Below are positions 1 to 8,907 of a stretch of 64,000 nucleotides of DNA, piece by piece. The position numbers and the translations under genes are program-made. Every line of letters starts with the position of its first letter. Within the stretch, counting starts at the first letter, position 1. The DNA comes from Larsenimonas suaedae (GTDB lineage Bacteria > Pseudomonadota > Gammaproteobacteria > Pseudomonadales > Halomonadaceae), in NCBI RefSeq assembly GCF_023712105.1, contig NZ_JAMLJI010000002.1, positions 558,001 to 622,000 on the forward strand, written 5' to 3'. The notes beneath the pieces are model-generated. The model searched no databases. It saw nothing but the letters and a program-made list of their open reading frames with translations, and was not told the origin of the DNA.

Positions 1-443
1 CCCTTTATTCGCAACCTGCCCTTCAGCGCAACACGCTGGGGTTGCCGTACCTGCCGGCCTCAGTGTGGGAAGAAAAAATGGCCGCCGGGCCGGGCAAGCA
101 TCTATTGGTCGCAACGCTTGAAGGGCGCTTAGTCGGGCAGATCAGCCTGCTGGTGGAAGAGCACCGCCCGCGCCGGCGCCACGTTGGAAGCCTTGGTATG
201 GGCGTGGACGAAACTCACCACGGCAAGGGCATCGGCACTCGGCTTCTTGGGGCGGCGCTGGAACTTGCCGATGACTGGCTGGGCCTGACCCGGCTCGAGC
301 TGAACGTCTACTCGGACAACGCCGCCGCCATCGCGCTTTATTCCCGCGCAGGCTTCGAGGAAGAAGGCCGCCACCGCCACTACGCTCGCCGCGACGGTGT
401 GCTGGTCGATGCGCTGACGATGGCGCGGGTGCGTGCGAACTAG
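1..443 (+). CDS. GNAT family N-acetyltransferase (YhhY-like), 5' end outside window
   Basis: An acyl-CoA-dependent N-acetyltransferase of the GNAT fold; substrate unknown. The reading frame is open from base 3, and the residues before the first possible start in the window (a TTG at 42) still read like the family (YSQPALQRNTLGLPYLP), so the true start lies upstream of the window. The acetyl-CoA loop region is visible as HHGKGIGTRLL, followed by RLELNVYSDNAAAIALYSRAGF and the C-terminal VDALTMARV typical of YhhY-type enzymes. It converges on the MetF-like gene with a 54-base gap. A decayed copy of its last codons sits at about 7170-7222. Family confident, substrate not. Confidence 0.85.
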   Translation, partial: LYSQPALQRNTLGLPYLPASVWEEKMAAGPGKHLLVATLEGRLVGQISLLVEEHRPRRRHVGSLGMGVDETHHGKGIGTRLLGAALELADDWLGLTRLELNVYSDNAAAIALYSRAGFEEEGRHRHYARRDGVLVDALTMARVRAN

Positions 444-497
444 GCTTTTTCAGGCGTCAACGGGTCGACCGCTCGCGGCGCCATAATCCTTGGGCAC

Positions 498-1961
498 TCA
501 GCGCTGAGAATCATCGCCGCGGGCCTTTTGCGGTGACGACGCGTCAAACCATTGTGGCCAGGAACTTTGATGGCGCGCGTCGGCGTCCACGCACGGAATC
601 AGACGCTCCGTCAGCACCTGCGTCTGCCCTATGGCCTTGGCTGTCCTGTATTTGACGCTGTGGATGCACTCGCGATCGCCGAACTCACAGCGGTTGAGCC
701 GCGTCCCGCCGCAGGGCCCGTTCGCAAGCCCCTTGGGGCAGGTCTCCGGGCAGATGTATAACGTGTCTTCAAGTCGGCACGTCCCGCAGGTATCACACCC
801 GACCGTGGGCCGTTTAAGCCCCCGCTCCACTCGATGAAGCCAGACTTTGCCGCGCGGCGTTTGCCAGACGTTGCGCGTGAGCAGCCAGCCCCACCCCCTG
901 CTCAGCGGATTGGTGCAGCTGAACAGCAGTGAATGAGCCGCCGACAGCGCGTGGTAGCGAACGCGCTCCGTTCGGGTCGCGCGCGAGCGCGACTCGCCCA
1001 GCCGCCAGTCGGCTTCTTCTGGATGAAACGTCACCTCGGCCACCCCCGGCATCTGCCAGCTTCTCGCCCAGGCGACGCGCCACTGCTCGAGCGTCTGAAT
1101 TTCTGGCTTCAAGGCCTTGATCGTTTGTTCAAGCGTATGCAGCTGTTCCGGGGTGTGAATGCCCGAGAGATGAATGCCGGCATACCCCATCAATTCAAGC
1201 CCGATGATCTGCACGCCAAGGCGGGTAAGGCTGCGTTCACGGGCATAGGCCGGGGAGACCGCCGCTTCTGCGGCCAGCAGCGCGTGCATCGACGGGGTAA
1301 CCGTAACGCCTGGAACGTGCTCCAAAAGCGTGGCGCTTCGGGCGGTCAACGCCATCACGCAGGCCAGAAGCGGCACAGGTGCAGGGCGCTGTTGCATCCA
1401 CGTTTGGGCTTCCTGGTGCTTTTGCGCGTCGAACCCCAGCTGCAGGGTCAGAAAATCGGCCCCGGCCAGGAGCTTCTTGTCGGCCTTGAAGTACTGCGCC
1501 CCACCTTCGTCTTCCTGGTACTTGAACGGATTCAAGGCAGCGCCAAGCAGCCAGTTCGGCCTGGCCTTTCTGACAATCTGCAGGGCAGAGACGGATTCCA
1601 GATAACGCACGGGCTGACCGGGCTCATGACCTGGAACCCGGTCGCCGGTCAGTATCAATAGCTGATCCAGACCGGCGGCGTCCATTCGGTCCAGCTGCTC
1701 AAGCAGTGCGCGCCGCTCACGGTTCTTGCCGGAAAAATGAAGCAGGGTCGGAAAGGGGTGTGCCGCTCTTGAAAACGTCTCCGGCGGTGAGAGGTCATCA
1801 CTGCTGCTGACGCGGTCGGCGATGGCCCCGACCATCGGCCAGCCACACAGCGTTGAGCGCTGCATGATGTGTTCAAAGCCCGGCAGGCGATCGGCAGAGC
1901 GTCTCGGAACAAACTCGACAACGCACACGAACCGGTGTTCGTTAAGTGCTTTTCTCAACAT
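498..1961 (-). CDS. Methylenetetrahydrofolate reductase-like protein with Cys-rich MTHFR C-terminal domain
   Basis: 487 residues. The N-terminal two thirds (about 1-310) resemble the MetF TIM barrel that reduces 5,10-methylene-THF with a flavin; the C-terminal part (about 375-455) carries a dense cysteine set (GCDTCGTCR, YICPETCPKGLANGPCGG, RCEFGDREC) matching the zinc/cluster-binding MTHFR C-terminal domain seen in MetF-like proteins rather than in E. coli MetF. Start ATG at 1961 has an AAGGG-type site 9 bases upstream. It is divergent from mesX/mesD across a 351-base gap with a MetR-type box, which suggests a role in methyl supply for methionine. That link is inferred from position only; it could serve another one-carbon reaction. 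Confidence 0.75.
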   Translation of the reverse strand: MLRKALNEHRFVCVVEFVPRRSADRLPGFEHIMQRSTLCGWPMVGAIADRVSSSDDLSPPETFSRAAHPFPTLLHFSGKNRERRALLEQLDRMDAAGLDQLLILTGDRVPGHEPGQPVRYLESVSALQIVRKARPNWLLGAALNPFKYQEDEGGAQYFKADKKLLAGADFLTLQLGFDAQKHQEAQTWMQQRPAPVPLLACVMALTARSATLLEHVPGVTVTPSMHALLAAEAAVSPAYARERSLTRLGVQIIGLELMGYAGIHLSGIHTPEQLHTLEQTIKALKPEIQTLEQWRVAWARSWQMPGVAEVTFHPEEADWRLGESRSRATRTERVRYHALSAAHSLLFSCTNPLSRGWGWLLTRNVWQTPRGKVWLHRVERGLKRPTVGCDTCGTCRLEDTLYICPETCPKGLANGPCGGTRLNRCEFGDRECIHSVKYRTAKAIGQTQVLTERLIPCVDADARHQSSWPQWFDASSPQKARGDDSQR

Positions 1962-2065
1962 GATCGCTGCCCTTTTGCTGCTGGATTAAGCGCATCACCC
2001 AGCCTGAATCAAACATAATCGAACAACGAAAGAGCCTGGCAAGGCCGGCCCAGCGTCGACAAACA

Positions 2066-2078
2066 TGAATTAAATTCA
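2066..2078. promoter_or_regulatory. Candidate MetR box in the metF-like / mesX divergent promoter
   Basis: TGAATTAAATTCA fits the enterobacterial MetR consensus TGAA-NN-(A/T)-NN-TTCA at every specified position. A looser TGAA-4-TTCA element follows at 2088-2099, and TGAAAC (2081-2086) pairs with GTTTCA (2104-2109) across it, so the AT-rich patch 2064-2110 looks like a cluster of half-sites. It lies between divergent genes of methionine/one-carbon metabolism. The rest of 1962-2312 shows nothing else I can support. MetR itself is not in the window. Confidence 0.55.
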
Positions 2079-2312
2079 AATGAAACTTGAAAATATTCAG
2101 TTTGTTTCATGTTTACAGCTCATCGACAATACCGCTCACACGCCCATCAGCACCCCCCCCTCACCGAATTGGAAAGCGCGTGGCCATTGCATGAGCGCCG
2201 CGCCGCTTCAATGACCGAGGCGGCGATAGGCCAGCACCGCAGGCCGACCAACAACGAACAGAAACGGCTTCGGGCAAACGACGAGTTTCAGGAATCAGGA
2301 GTGCAGGTCGCC

Positions 2313-3296
2313 ATGAGCGAAGAGTTTACCTTTACCATCAAGCGCATCGGCTTCAATGAGCATTATCGCCCGTCAGACAGTACGCGCACGACCACCAATT
2401 TCGCCAACCTGGCCCGAGGAGAGAAACGCCAGGAGAATCTGCGCAAAACGCTCACCATGATCAATAACCGCTTCAATGCGCTGGCGCACTGGGACAACCC
2501 GGAAGGCAATCGCTACAGCGTCGAGCTGGATATCGTCTCCGTTGAGATGACAATCCACGCCGCACGTGCCGGCAATGCGCTGCCATTGATCGAAATTCTG
2601 AAGACCACCATTGTCGATCACCGAACTGGTGAGCGCATCGAGGGCGTCGCGGGCAACAACTTTTCCTCGTATGTCCGGGACTACGATTTCAGCGTCGTGC
2701 TGTCAGAGCACAACAGGAACCGAGCCACGTTCAGTGTGCCGGACAATTTTGGAACGCTGCACGGCAATTTGTTCACGTCCTTCGTGAACTCGAGCACGTA
2801 CAGGCACCACTTCACGAAGCCGCCGATCATCTGCATCAGCGTCTCCAGCAGCAAGACCTACCATCGAACCGAAAACCGGCATCCGGTGCTCGGCGTCGAG
2901 TATCAGCAAAATGACGCCTCACTGACCGACGCGTATTTCAAGAAGATGGGCTTGAGCGTTCGCTATTTCATGCCGGAGGGCAGCGTCGCGCCGCTAGCCT
3001 TCTATTTCTTTGGCGACCTGCTCAACGAGTACACCAATCTGGAACTCATCAGCACCATCAGCACGATGGATACGTTCCAGAAGATCTACCGCCCCGAAAT
3101 CTATAACGCGAACTCCGCGGCCGGGCGTGCCTACACGCCACGTCTTGACCACTCGGACTATTCACTGACCCCGATTGTCTACGACCGCGAAGAACGCAGC
3201 CGATTGGGCGTCGAGCAGGGCAAGTTTGCCGAAGAGCACTTCATCAAGCCCTACAAGCCGTTTCTTGACCAGTGGTCTGCACGCCCTTCCTGCTGA
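2313..3296 (+). CDS. mesX: DUF1852 protein MesX, partner of methionine synthase MesD
   Basis: DUF1852 family protein of 327 residues, beginning MSEEFTFTIKRIGFNEHY and containing the family block NFANLARGEKRQENLR near residue 30. DUF1852 proteins (MesX) have been reported as required partners of the folate-independent methionine synthase MesD, in an oxygen-dependent system whose methyl donor is unresolved; that is prior knowledge, not visible here. A longer open frame begins at 2109, but the family starts at MSEEFTF; ATG 2313 has AGGAG 11 bases upstream, and an in-frame GTG at 2301 is the only near rival. mesD follows after 40 bases, so the two are probably co-transcribed. Confidence 0.85.
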   Translation: MSEEFTFTIKRIGFNEHYRPSDSTRTTTNFANLARGEKRQENLRKTLTMINNRFNALAHWDNPEGNRYSVELDIVSVEMTIHAARAGNALPLIEILKTTIVDHRTGERIEGVAGNNFSSYVRDYDFSVVLSEHNRNRATFSVPDNFGTLHGNLFTSFVNSSTYRHHFTKPPIICISVSSSKTYHRTENRHPVLGVEYQQNDASLTDAYFKKMGLSVRYFMPEGSVAPLAFYFFGDLLNEYTNLELISTISTMDTFQKIYRPEIYNANSAAGRAYTPRLDHSDYSLTPIVYDREERSRLGVEQGKFAEEHFIKPYKPFLDQWSARPSC

Positions 3297-3336
3297 TTTT
3301 CCATCCACTGATTTCCTACCGATAAGGCCGTTCACC

Positions 3337-4365
3337 ATGAAGAACTGGTTACCCACCTCCACGGCAGGCAGCTTGCCAAAACCCGCCTGGCTTGCCGAGC
3401 CTGAAACGCTCTGGTCACCCTGGAAGCTGGAAGGACAAGAGCTGCTGGATGGCAAGCAGGACGCGCTGCGTCTGTCGCTGCACGAACAGCAGCTCGCTGG
3501 CATCGATATCGTCAGCGACGGCGAGCAGACGCGTCAGCATTTCGTGACCACGTTCATCGAGCACCTCAGTGGCGTCGATTTCGAGCAGCGCAAGACCGTC
3601 AAGATTCGCGACCGCTATGACGCCAGCGTACCCTCGGTGGTCGGCCCTGTCGCGCGCGAGAAACCGGTCTTCGTCGACGATGCCAGGTTCCTGCGAAAGC
3701 AAACCGAAAAGCCGATCAAGTGGGCTCTGCCCGGCCCCATGACCATGGTCGATACGCTGTACGACAACCACTACAAGAGCCGCGAAACGCTGGCCTGGGA
3801 GTTCGCCAAGGCGCTCAATCAGGAAGCTCGGGAGCTGGCCGCCGCCGGCGTCGACATCATTCAATTCGATGAGCCCGCATTCAACGTCTTCTTCGATGAG
3901 GTGAACGACTGGGGCATCGCGGCGCTCGAAAAGGCCATCGAAGGGCTTGAATGCGAGACCGCGGTTCATATCTGCTATGGCTATGGCATCAAGGCCAACA
4001 CCGACTGGAAAAAGACCCTGGGGTCGCAGTGGCGCCAGTATGAGGAGATTTTCCCCAAGCTTCAGGCGTCAAACATCGACATCGTCTCGCTCGAGTGCCA
4101 GAACTCACACGTCCCGATGGAACTGATCGAGCTCATCCGCGGCAAGAAAGTGATGGTCGGCGCGATCGACGTGGCCACCCACACCGTCGAAACGCCTGAA
4201 GAGGTCGCCGAAACCCTGCGAAAGGCCCTGCAATTCGTGGATGCCGACAAACTGTATCCCTGCACCAACTGCGGCATGACCCCCTTGCCGCGCGCGGTGG
4301 CACGCGGCAAGTTGAGCGCCTTGAGCGCAGGCGCGGACCTCGTTCGAAACGAGCTTGCCCTCTGA
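3337..4365 (+). CDS. mesD: Core-MetE methionine synthase MesD
   Basis: 342 residues, the size of the catalytic C-terminal half of cobalamin-independent methionine synthase with no N-terminal folate-binding half. Zinc and homocysteine site elements are visible: AVHICYGYG (His), SLECQNSH (Glu), and YPCTNCGMTP (Cys) near the end. With DUF1852 immediately upstream it belongs to the MesD group rather than MetE. Start ATG 3337 (MKNWLPTSTAGSLPKP) was chosen because the open frame upstream (from 3175) overlaps mesX. The product transfers a methyl group to homocysteine in the cytoplasm. A degenerate copy of its last 60 or so bases lies at 7029-7111 on the same strand. Confidence 0.88.
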   Translation: MKNWLPTSTAGSLPKPAWLAEPETLWSPWKLEGQELLDGKQDALRLSLHEQQLAGIDIVSDGEQTRQHFVTTFIEHLSGVDFEQRKTVKIRDRYDASVPSVVGPVAREKPVFVDDARFLRKQTEKPIKWALPGPMTMVDTLYDNHYKSRETLAWEFAKALNQEARELAAAGVDIIQFDEPAFNVFFDEVNDWGIAALEKAIEGLECETAVHICYGYGIKANTDWKKTLGSQWRQYEEIFPKLQASNIDIVSLECQNSHVPMELIELIRGKKVMVGAIDVATHTVETPEEVAETLRKALQFVDADKLYPCTNCGMTPLPRAVARGKLSALSAGADLVRNELAL

Positions 4366-4444
4366 TCACAGGGGGTCTGAAACGCCCGGATTTTCTGACG
4401 GCGGTTAGAATCGAGTCAGGTCTCAGCGGTCTGTATGGCCGCAT

Positions 4445-4478
4445 AAAAAACCCGGCGCCATGGGCGCCGGGTTTTGTT
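4445..4478. terminator. Bidirectional intrinsic terminator between mesD and katG
   Basis: Perfect 9-bp GC stem (4451-4459 with 4463-4471), 3-base loop, A-run before and T-rich stretch after, so it can work for both convergent genes. Confidence 0.85.
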
Positions 4479-4504
4479 TGACGTCGTCTCGCCTGAACGC
4501 GGGC

Positions 4505-6793
4505 TTAGACGTCGAAGCGGTCGTGCATCATGACCTTGTTCCAGGCCGCCACGAAGTCACGCACCAGCTTCTCGTGACCGCCCTTCTGGGCGTAGAACTC
4601 GGCAAGCTGACGCAGCTGAGAGTTGGCGCCGAAGATCAGATCGCAACGTGTCGCCTTGAACTTCGTCTCGCCTGACTTGCGATCGTTGAGCGTAAATTCC
4701 AGCCCTTCGGAATCCACCTTTTTCCACTCGAAATCGGGTGAGGTCAGACTCAGGAAGAAGTCGTTGGTCAACACACCCGGACGGTCGGTGAAGACACCGT
4801 GCTGGTGATAGGCGCCCTTCGCATTGACGTCGAGCACACGCAGGCCACCCACCAGAGCGGTCCATTCAGGCGCTGACAGACCCAGCAGGGCCGCACGATC
4901 CATGAAGATCTCTTCCGGCGAGACGTTGTAGGTGATGTCATCGCGATGGAAGTTGCGGAAACCGTCGGAGACCGGTTCGAGCCAGCGGAAGGTCTGTACG
5001 TCGGTCTGTTCGGCGGTGGCGTCATTGCGGCCCGGCGTAAAGGGCACTTCAACGGAAACACCGGCATCGCTGGCCGCCTTTTCAACTGCCGCACAGCCGC
5101 CCAGCACGATCAGATCCGCCAGCGAGACCTTCTTGTTACCACTCTGGGCACCATCGAAGTCACGCTTGATGCCTTCCAGTACGTTGAGCACCGTCGAAAG
5201 GTCATCCGGATTATTGACCGGCCAATCCTTCATCGGCGCCAGACGAATGCGGGCACCGTCGGCACCACCGCGCTTGTCGGAAGTACGGAAGGTGGAAGCG
5301 GAGCCCCAGGCCACGGCGGCCAGCTGGGAGACACTGACGTCGCTGTCGAGAATGCGACGCTTGAGATCGGCAATGTCACCGGCATCGACGAGGTCAAAGT
5401 CGACGGCCGGGATCGGGTCCTGCCAGATCAGATCTTCCTGCGGAACTTCCGGGCCGAGATAACGCGCCTTCGGCCCCATGTCACGGTGAGTCAGCTTGTA
5501 CCAGGCACGCGCGAAGGCGTCTGTGAAGTAGTCAAAGTCCTCGAGAAACTTCTCGCAGATCTTGCGATAGGACGGATCGACCTTCAGGGCGATGTCGGAA
5601 GTCATCATCATCAGCGGATGATCGACGCCTTCAAGGTGCGCGTCCGGCGTACGCGGGGCGTTCTTGTCGACCGGCGTCCACTGCAGGGCGCCTGCAGGGC
5701 TTTTCGTCTGCTCCCATTCGAAGTTGAACAGGTTCTCGAGATAGCTGTTGTCCCACTGGATCGGGTTCTGCGTCCAGGAACCTTCGATCCCGTTGGTCAT
5801 GGTGTCTTCGGCATTACCCTTGCCGCGCGGGTTGTGCCAGCCAAGCCCCTGGGCTTCCATCGGGGCGCCTTCAGGTGCGAAGCCGATCTGGTCCGGCGGG
5901 GTCATGCCGTGGGATTTACCGAAGGCGTGACCGCCGGCGATCAGCGCCACGGTCTCTTCATCATTCATCGCCATGCGGCCGAAAGTGATGCGAATATCGG
6001 CTGCGGAGTCTTCCGGGATGCCCTTTTTGGCGGAGCCTTCCGGATCGACGTAGATCAGGTTGGAGTTGGAGGCCGCCAGCGGCGCTTCGAGATCGTAGTT
6101 CTCATCGCCGGCTTCCCCGGTCCAGCGCAGGTCACGGTTGACCATCTGATCCGGATGGCCTTCGAACGGACCATGCGGCGCATCCTCGGCCTTCTTGCCA
6201 TACCAGGATTCAGGGCCCCAGTAGGTCAGATTATCCGGCTCCCAGGCATCGATACGACCACCGGCGAAGCCGTAGGTGGGGAAGCCCATGATCTCCAGCG
6301 AGCAGTTACCGGTGAGCACGATCAAATCCGCCCAGGAAAGCGCGGCGCCGTATTTCTGCTTGATCGGCCACAAAAGACGCCGGGACTTGTCGATGTTGCC
6401 GTTGTCCCACCAGCTATTGATCGGGGCAAAGCGCTGCATGGCTTCACCTGCGCCACCGCGACCATCGGCGATGCGATAGGTGCCAGCGGAGTGCCACGCC
6501 ATGCGAATCATCTGCGGGCCGTAGTTGCCGTAATCCGAAGGCCACCAGTCCTGTGATGAGGTCAAAAGCGCCTTGATGTCCTTTTTGACCTCGGCCAGAT
6601 CCAGTTGATTGAAGGCCTCGGCGTAGTTGAAATCCTCATCCTGCGGATTGGCTTCGCGCGGGTCCTGATGCAGCAGCTCTACCTTGAGCCGATTGGGCCA
6701 CCAGTGGTCGGTGGTGGGCGCTGAACCGGCAGCACCGCCCACTGAATTGCCAGCAAACGGGCACTTGCCGCCGATCTTGATCTCTTCGCTCAT
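4505..6793 (-). CDS. katG: Catalase-peroxidase KatG
   Basis: Bifunctional haem catalase/peroxidase, 762 residues, full length with both duplicated peroxidase-like halves. Distal haem residues Arg97, Trp100 and His101 are in [13 protein letters not shown]; the Trp belongs to the Met-Tyr-Trp adduct of the family. The proximal histidine is in [13 protein letters not shown]. No signal peptide ([15 protein letters not shown]), so cytoplasmic. ATG 6793 has an AAGGA site 10 bases upstream. It stands alone, convergent with mesD. The large open frame on the opposite strand (4946-6556) is a codon-bias shadow. A 13-bp palindrome sits in the promoter region. Confidence 0.98.
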   Translation of the reverse strand: MSEEIKIGGKCPFAGNSVGGAAGSAPTTDHWWPNRLKVELLHQDPREANPQDEDFNYAEAFNQLDLAEVKKDIKALLTSSQDWWPSDYGNYGPQMIRMAWHSAGTYRIADGRGGAGEAMQRFAPINSWWDNGNIDKSRRLLWPIKQKYGAALSWADLIVLTGNCSLEIMGFPTYGFAGGRIDAWEPDNLTYWGPESWYGKKAEDAPHGPFEGHPDQMVNRDLRWTGEAGDENYDLEAPLAASNSNLIYVDPEGSAKKGIPEDSAADIRITFGRMAMNDEETVALIAGGHAFGKSHGMTPPDQIGFAPEGAPMEAQGLGWHNPRGKGNAEDTMTNGIEGSWTQNPIQWDNSYLENLFNFEWEQTKSPAGALQWTPVDKNAPRTPDAHLEGVDHPLMMMTSDIALKVDPSYRKICEKFLEDFDYFTDAFARAWYKLTHRDMGPKARYLGPEVPQEDLIWQDPIPAVDFDLVDAGDIADLKRRILDSDVSVSQLAAVAWGSASTFRTSDKRGGADGARIRLAPMKDWPVNNPDDLSTVLNVLEGIKRDFDGAQSGNKKVSLADLIVLGGCAAVEKAASDAGVSVEVPFTPGRNDATAEQTDVQTFRWLEPVSDGFRNFHRDDITYNVSPEEIFMDRAALLGLSAPEWTALVGGLRVLDVNAKGAYHQHGVFTDRPGVLTNDFFLSLTSPDFEWKKVDSEGLEFTLNDRKSGETKFKATRCDLIFGANSQLRQLAEFYAQKGGHEKLVRDFVAAWNKVMMHDRFDV

Positions 6794-6819
6794 GCTGTAT
6801 GTCCTTAACGTCGTTTTTT

Positions 6820-6832
6820 CTATCGCCGATAG
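6820..6832. promoter_or_regulatory. Palindrome upstream of katG
   Basis: CTATCG-C-CGATAG, a perfect 13-bp palindrome 26 bases before the katG start. The ATAG/CTAT halves recall OxyR half-sites but the 7-base OxyR spacing is not met, so the regulator is open. Confidence 0.3.
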
Positions 6833-7028
6833 GTCCTGGCACCGGTATCACCGAAGACGATGTGTCGATGGCTAGGTACGACGTGCCTTCGCCGCCGCCC
6901 TCTGGTGTGATTGCCGATACCTGAGGATAGATTGACTCGGAAGTGCGCGCGCGCTTTCGGCGATGAATTCTCGCTAACCATTCGTTCAACGCACGCTATG
7001 CATCGGCGCTAGCGAGGAAGTCGATGAC

Positions 7029-7111
7029 ACCCTTGCCCGCGCGCGGTGGTGCAAAAAATCGAGCGCCTTGAGCGCAGGCGCTGACCTCGTTCGAAACGAG
7101 CTGGCCCTCTA
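7029..7111 (+). pseudogene. Relic of a mesD 3' end
   Basis: The plus strand reads SSALSAGADLVRNELAL then TAA, matching the mesD C-terminus LSALSAGADLVRNELAL almost residue for residue; about 50 of the last bases are identical or nearly so. Upstream the match (CCCTTGCC..GCGCGGTGG) continues in a shifted frame, and no core-MetE sequence lies before it. After the stop, GTCT(C)GAACGC...GACGGC also resembles the sequence after mesD. This is a 3' fragment left by duplication or rearrangement, not a gene. Confidence 0.7.
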
Positions 7112-7162
7112 ATGCTTGGCAGTCTCGAACGCATTTGACGGCTGAGCTTATTGTATAAGAGA

Positions 7163-7222
7163 GCCGCCCGAAGGCGGCGTTCTGGTCGATGCGCTGACGA
7201 TGACGCGGGGGCGCGAGGGGTA
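7163..7222 (+). pseudogene. Relic of the GNAT acetyltransferase 3' end
   Basis: Reads GGVLVDALTMTRGREG then TAG, against DGVLVDALTMARVRAN-stop of the GNAT gene at the window start. The DNA GTCGATGCGCTGACGATG is shared exactly. It follows the mesD relic by about 60 bases on the same strand, so both relics probably came from one event. The rest of 6794-7285 has no coding signal I can support. Confidence 0.65.
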
Positions 7223-7240
7223 GATGCTGACACCGAGGCA

Positions 7241-7278
7241 CGCGAACGGGCCGACATGACGGCATCGGCCCATTCGCG
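7241..7278. terminator. Stem-loop downstream of the aldose epimerase gene
   Basis: 14-bp stem with one mismatch (7241-7254 with 7265-7278), 10-base loop, ending 8 bases past the epimerase stop on the minus strand. No T-run follows, so it may be a stabilising or Rho-associated hairpin instead of an intrinsic terminator. Confidence 0.4.
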
Positions 7279-7285
7279 CATCACC

Positions 7286-8461
7286 TTACTGCGTTGAGAA
7301 GCTATACACCGTGCGCGAGCGGTAGGTGTCGCCCGGGCTCAATAGTGTCGAGGGAAAGGCACTCTGGTTGGGCGAGTCGGGGTAGTGCTGAGTCTCGAGC
7401 GCGAAGCCGCTTCGATGCCCGTAGGGCCGGCCGGATTTGCCGGTCAATGTGCCATCGAGGAAATTGCCGGAATAGAACTGAATGCCCGGCTCCGTGGTCG
7501 AGACCTCCATTACCCGCCCGCTGTCCGGCGCAATGACCCGCGCGGCGAGCCGCATGGCGTTGCCATCTGCGGCGCGCTTGAGCACGAAGTTGTGGTCGTA
7601 GCCCTTGCCGCGCTCGAGCTGGGTGGTGTTCTGATCGATACGCGCACCGATCGCCATCGGCTCTGTGAAGTCGAATGGCGTGCCCTGAACCGGGGTGATG
7701 TCCCCCGTGGGAATCAGGGTGGCATCGACCGGGGTAAAGGCGTCGGCGTTGATCATCAACTGGTGATCGAGCACCGAACCGCTGCCCTCACCGTTCAGAT
7801 TGAAGTAGCTGTGCTGGGTCAGATTGACCGGGGTGGTTTTGGTGGTGGTCGCGCGGTAATCGATGACAAGCTGATTGGCGTCGGTCAGCGTATAGGTCAC
7901 AGTCGTTGCAAGCTGCCCGGGGTAGCCTCCGTCACCGTCCGGGCTGGTGTAGGTCAGTACCACACCACTTCCCTCGGCGTTATCAAAGGGCGTTGCGTGC
8001 CACAGCACGCGGCTGAACCCCGTGTCGCCGCCGTGCAGATGGTTGGGGCCGTCGTTTTTGGCAAGCGTGTAGGTGTGGCCGTCGATCTCGAACTGCCCAC
8101 CGGCGATGCGGTTGCCGTAGCGGCCGATCACGGCGCCGAAGTACGGATTGGCGCGCTGATACGCCGTCGAGAGGTAGTTTGAGAGCGAATCGAAACCAAG
8201 CACGACATCCTCGAGCGTGCCGCGCCTGTCCGGCACATCGAGCGAGGTAATGATGCCGCCATAGTCGGTCACTGTCATGGCCATGCCCTGATCATTGACG
8301 ATGCGGTAAAGCGTTGCCGTTCGGCCATCGGGCAGCGTGCCGAACGTCGACTGCTCGACGGCGGCGTGCGGGTGTGTCTCGGAGGTGTCGGCCTGCACAC
8401 CCGGCGCCGAAAGAACACAGGCACTCAGGGCCAGAGAGACAAGGGACGGTTTCAAGATCAT
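7286..8461 (-). CDS. galM: Exported aldose 1-epimerase (mutarotase)
   Basis: Interconverts alpha and beta anomers of aldohexoses. 391 residues: a Sec signal peptide (MILKPSLVSLALSACVLSAPGVQA, likely cut before DTSE) makes it periplasmic, unlike cytoplasmic E. coli GalM. Family motifs are present: GRYGNRIAGGQF (substrate Asn/Arg), NHLHGG (catalytic His), HSYFNLNGEG and TTEPGIQFYSGN with the catalytic Glu. Divergent from a Tat-exported lactonase, suggesting sugar oxidation or lactone handling outside the cytoplasm. Function of the fold is sure, natural sugar is not. Confidence 0.92.
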   Translation of the reverse strand: MILKPSLVSLALSACVLSAPGVQADTSETHPHAAVEQSTFGTLPDGRTATLYRIVNDQGMAMTVTDYGGIITSLDVPDRRGTLEDVVLGFDSLSNYLSTAYQRANPYFGAVIGRYGNRIAGGQFEIDGHTYTLAKNDGPNHLHGGDTGFSRVLWHATPFDNAEGSGVVLTYTSPDGDGGYPGQLATTVTYTLTDANQLVIDYRATTTKTTPVNLTQHSYFNLNGEGSGSVLDHQLMINADAFTPVDATLIPTGDITPVQGTPFDFTEPMAIGARIDQNTTQLERGKGYDHNFVLKRAADGNAMRLAARVIAPDSGRVMEVSTTEPGIQFYSGNFLDGTLTGKSGRPYGHRSGFALETQHYPDSPNQSAFPSTLLSPGDTYRSRTVYSFSTQ

Positions 8462-8907
8462 CAGAGCGCTCCTGCGGGGCGACTGCGCGGGCAGTCGTGT
8501 TGTTGTTTGAGTGTTTTTTTGATCATGTCGTTGTTTGAACGCGCGGCCTTGATCACGCTAGGTCAGTCGATCAGCGCCTACTAATACCGCTTTTGCCGCT
8601 TACCGATGCCCGTTCGGGTATTTCGGCCCCCCTTCTAGCGCGCGCATATCATGTCGAGGCCACAGAGGGTCTGGCGTGCCGGGCAGAATGTGGGATTCAA
8701 GGCCTCGGCACACGGCTTCGACGAAGGCGTAGTACAGCAAGGGGCCGTGACGCGCGCGCGACCGGCTGTGGATAAGACAACGTCGATCACATCGGGCGTG
8801 GACGGATACAAAAACAGAGACCGCACTTATCTAAAGTGGCATTGCCCAGCGGGTCTTGAATGACGAGGTTGGTGGCTCACAATAACGACTTCCGGGAACA
8901 CGCCGTC
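8462..8907. other. Divergent promoter region, galM / lactonase
   Basis: 446 bases without a supported gene. It must hold both divergent promoters. The side next to galM is T/G-rich (TTGTTGTTTGAGTGTTTTTTTG); no operator with a recognisable consensus was found. Confidence 0.4.

Noticed and set aside
4946-6556. 536-codon open frame on the plus strand opposite katG
   Set aside because: It is entirely antisense to a full-length, highly conserved catalase-peroxidase. High GC with strong third-position bias creates such frames; no SD or domain is seen.
6829-6870. OxyR site before katG
   Set aside because: ATAG/CTAT elements occur but not in the ATAG-N7-CTAT-N7-ATAG-N7-CTAT spacing; only the 13-bp palindrome is reported.
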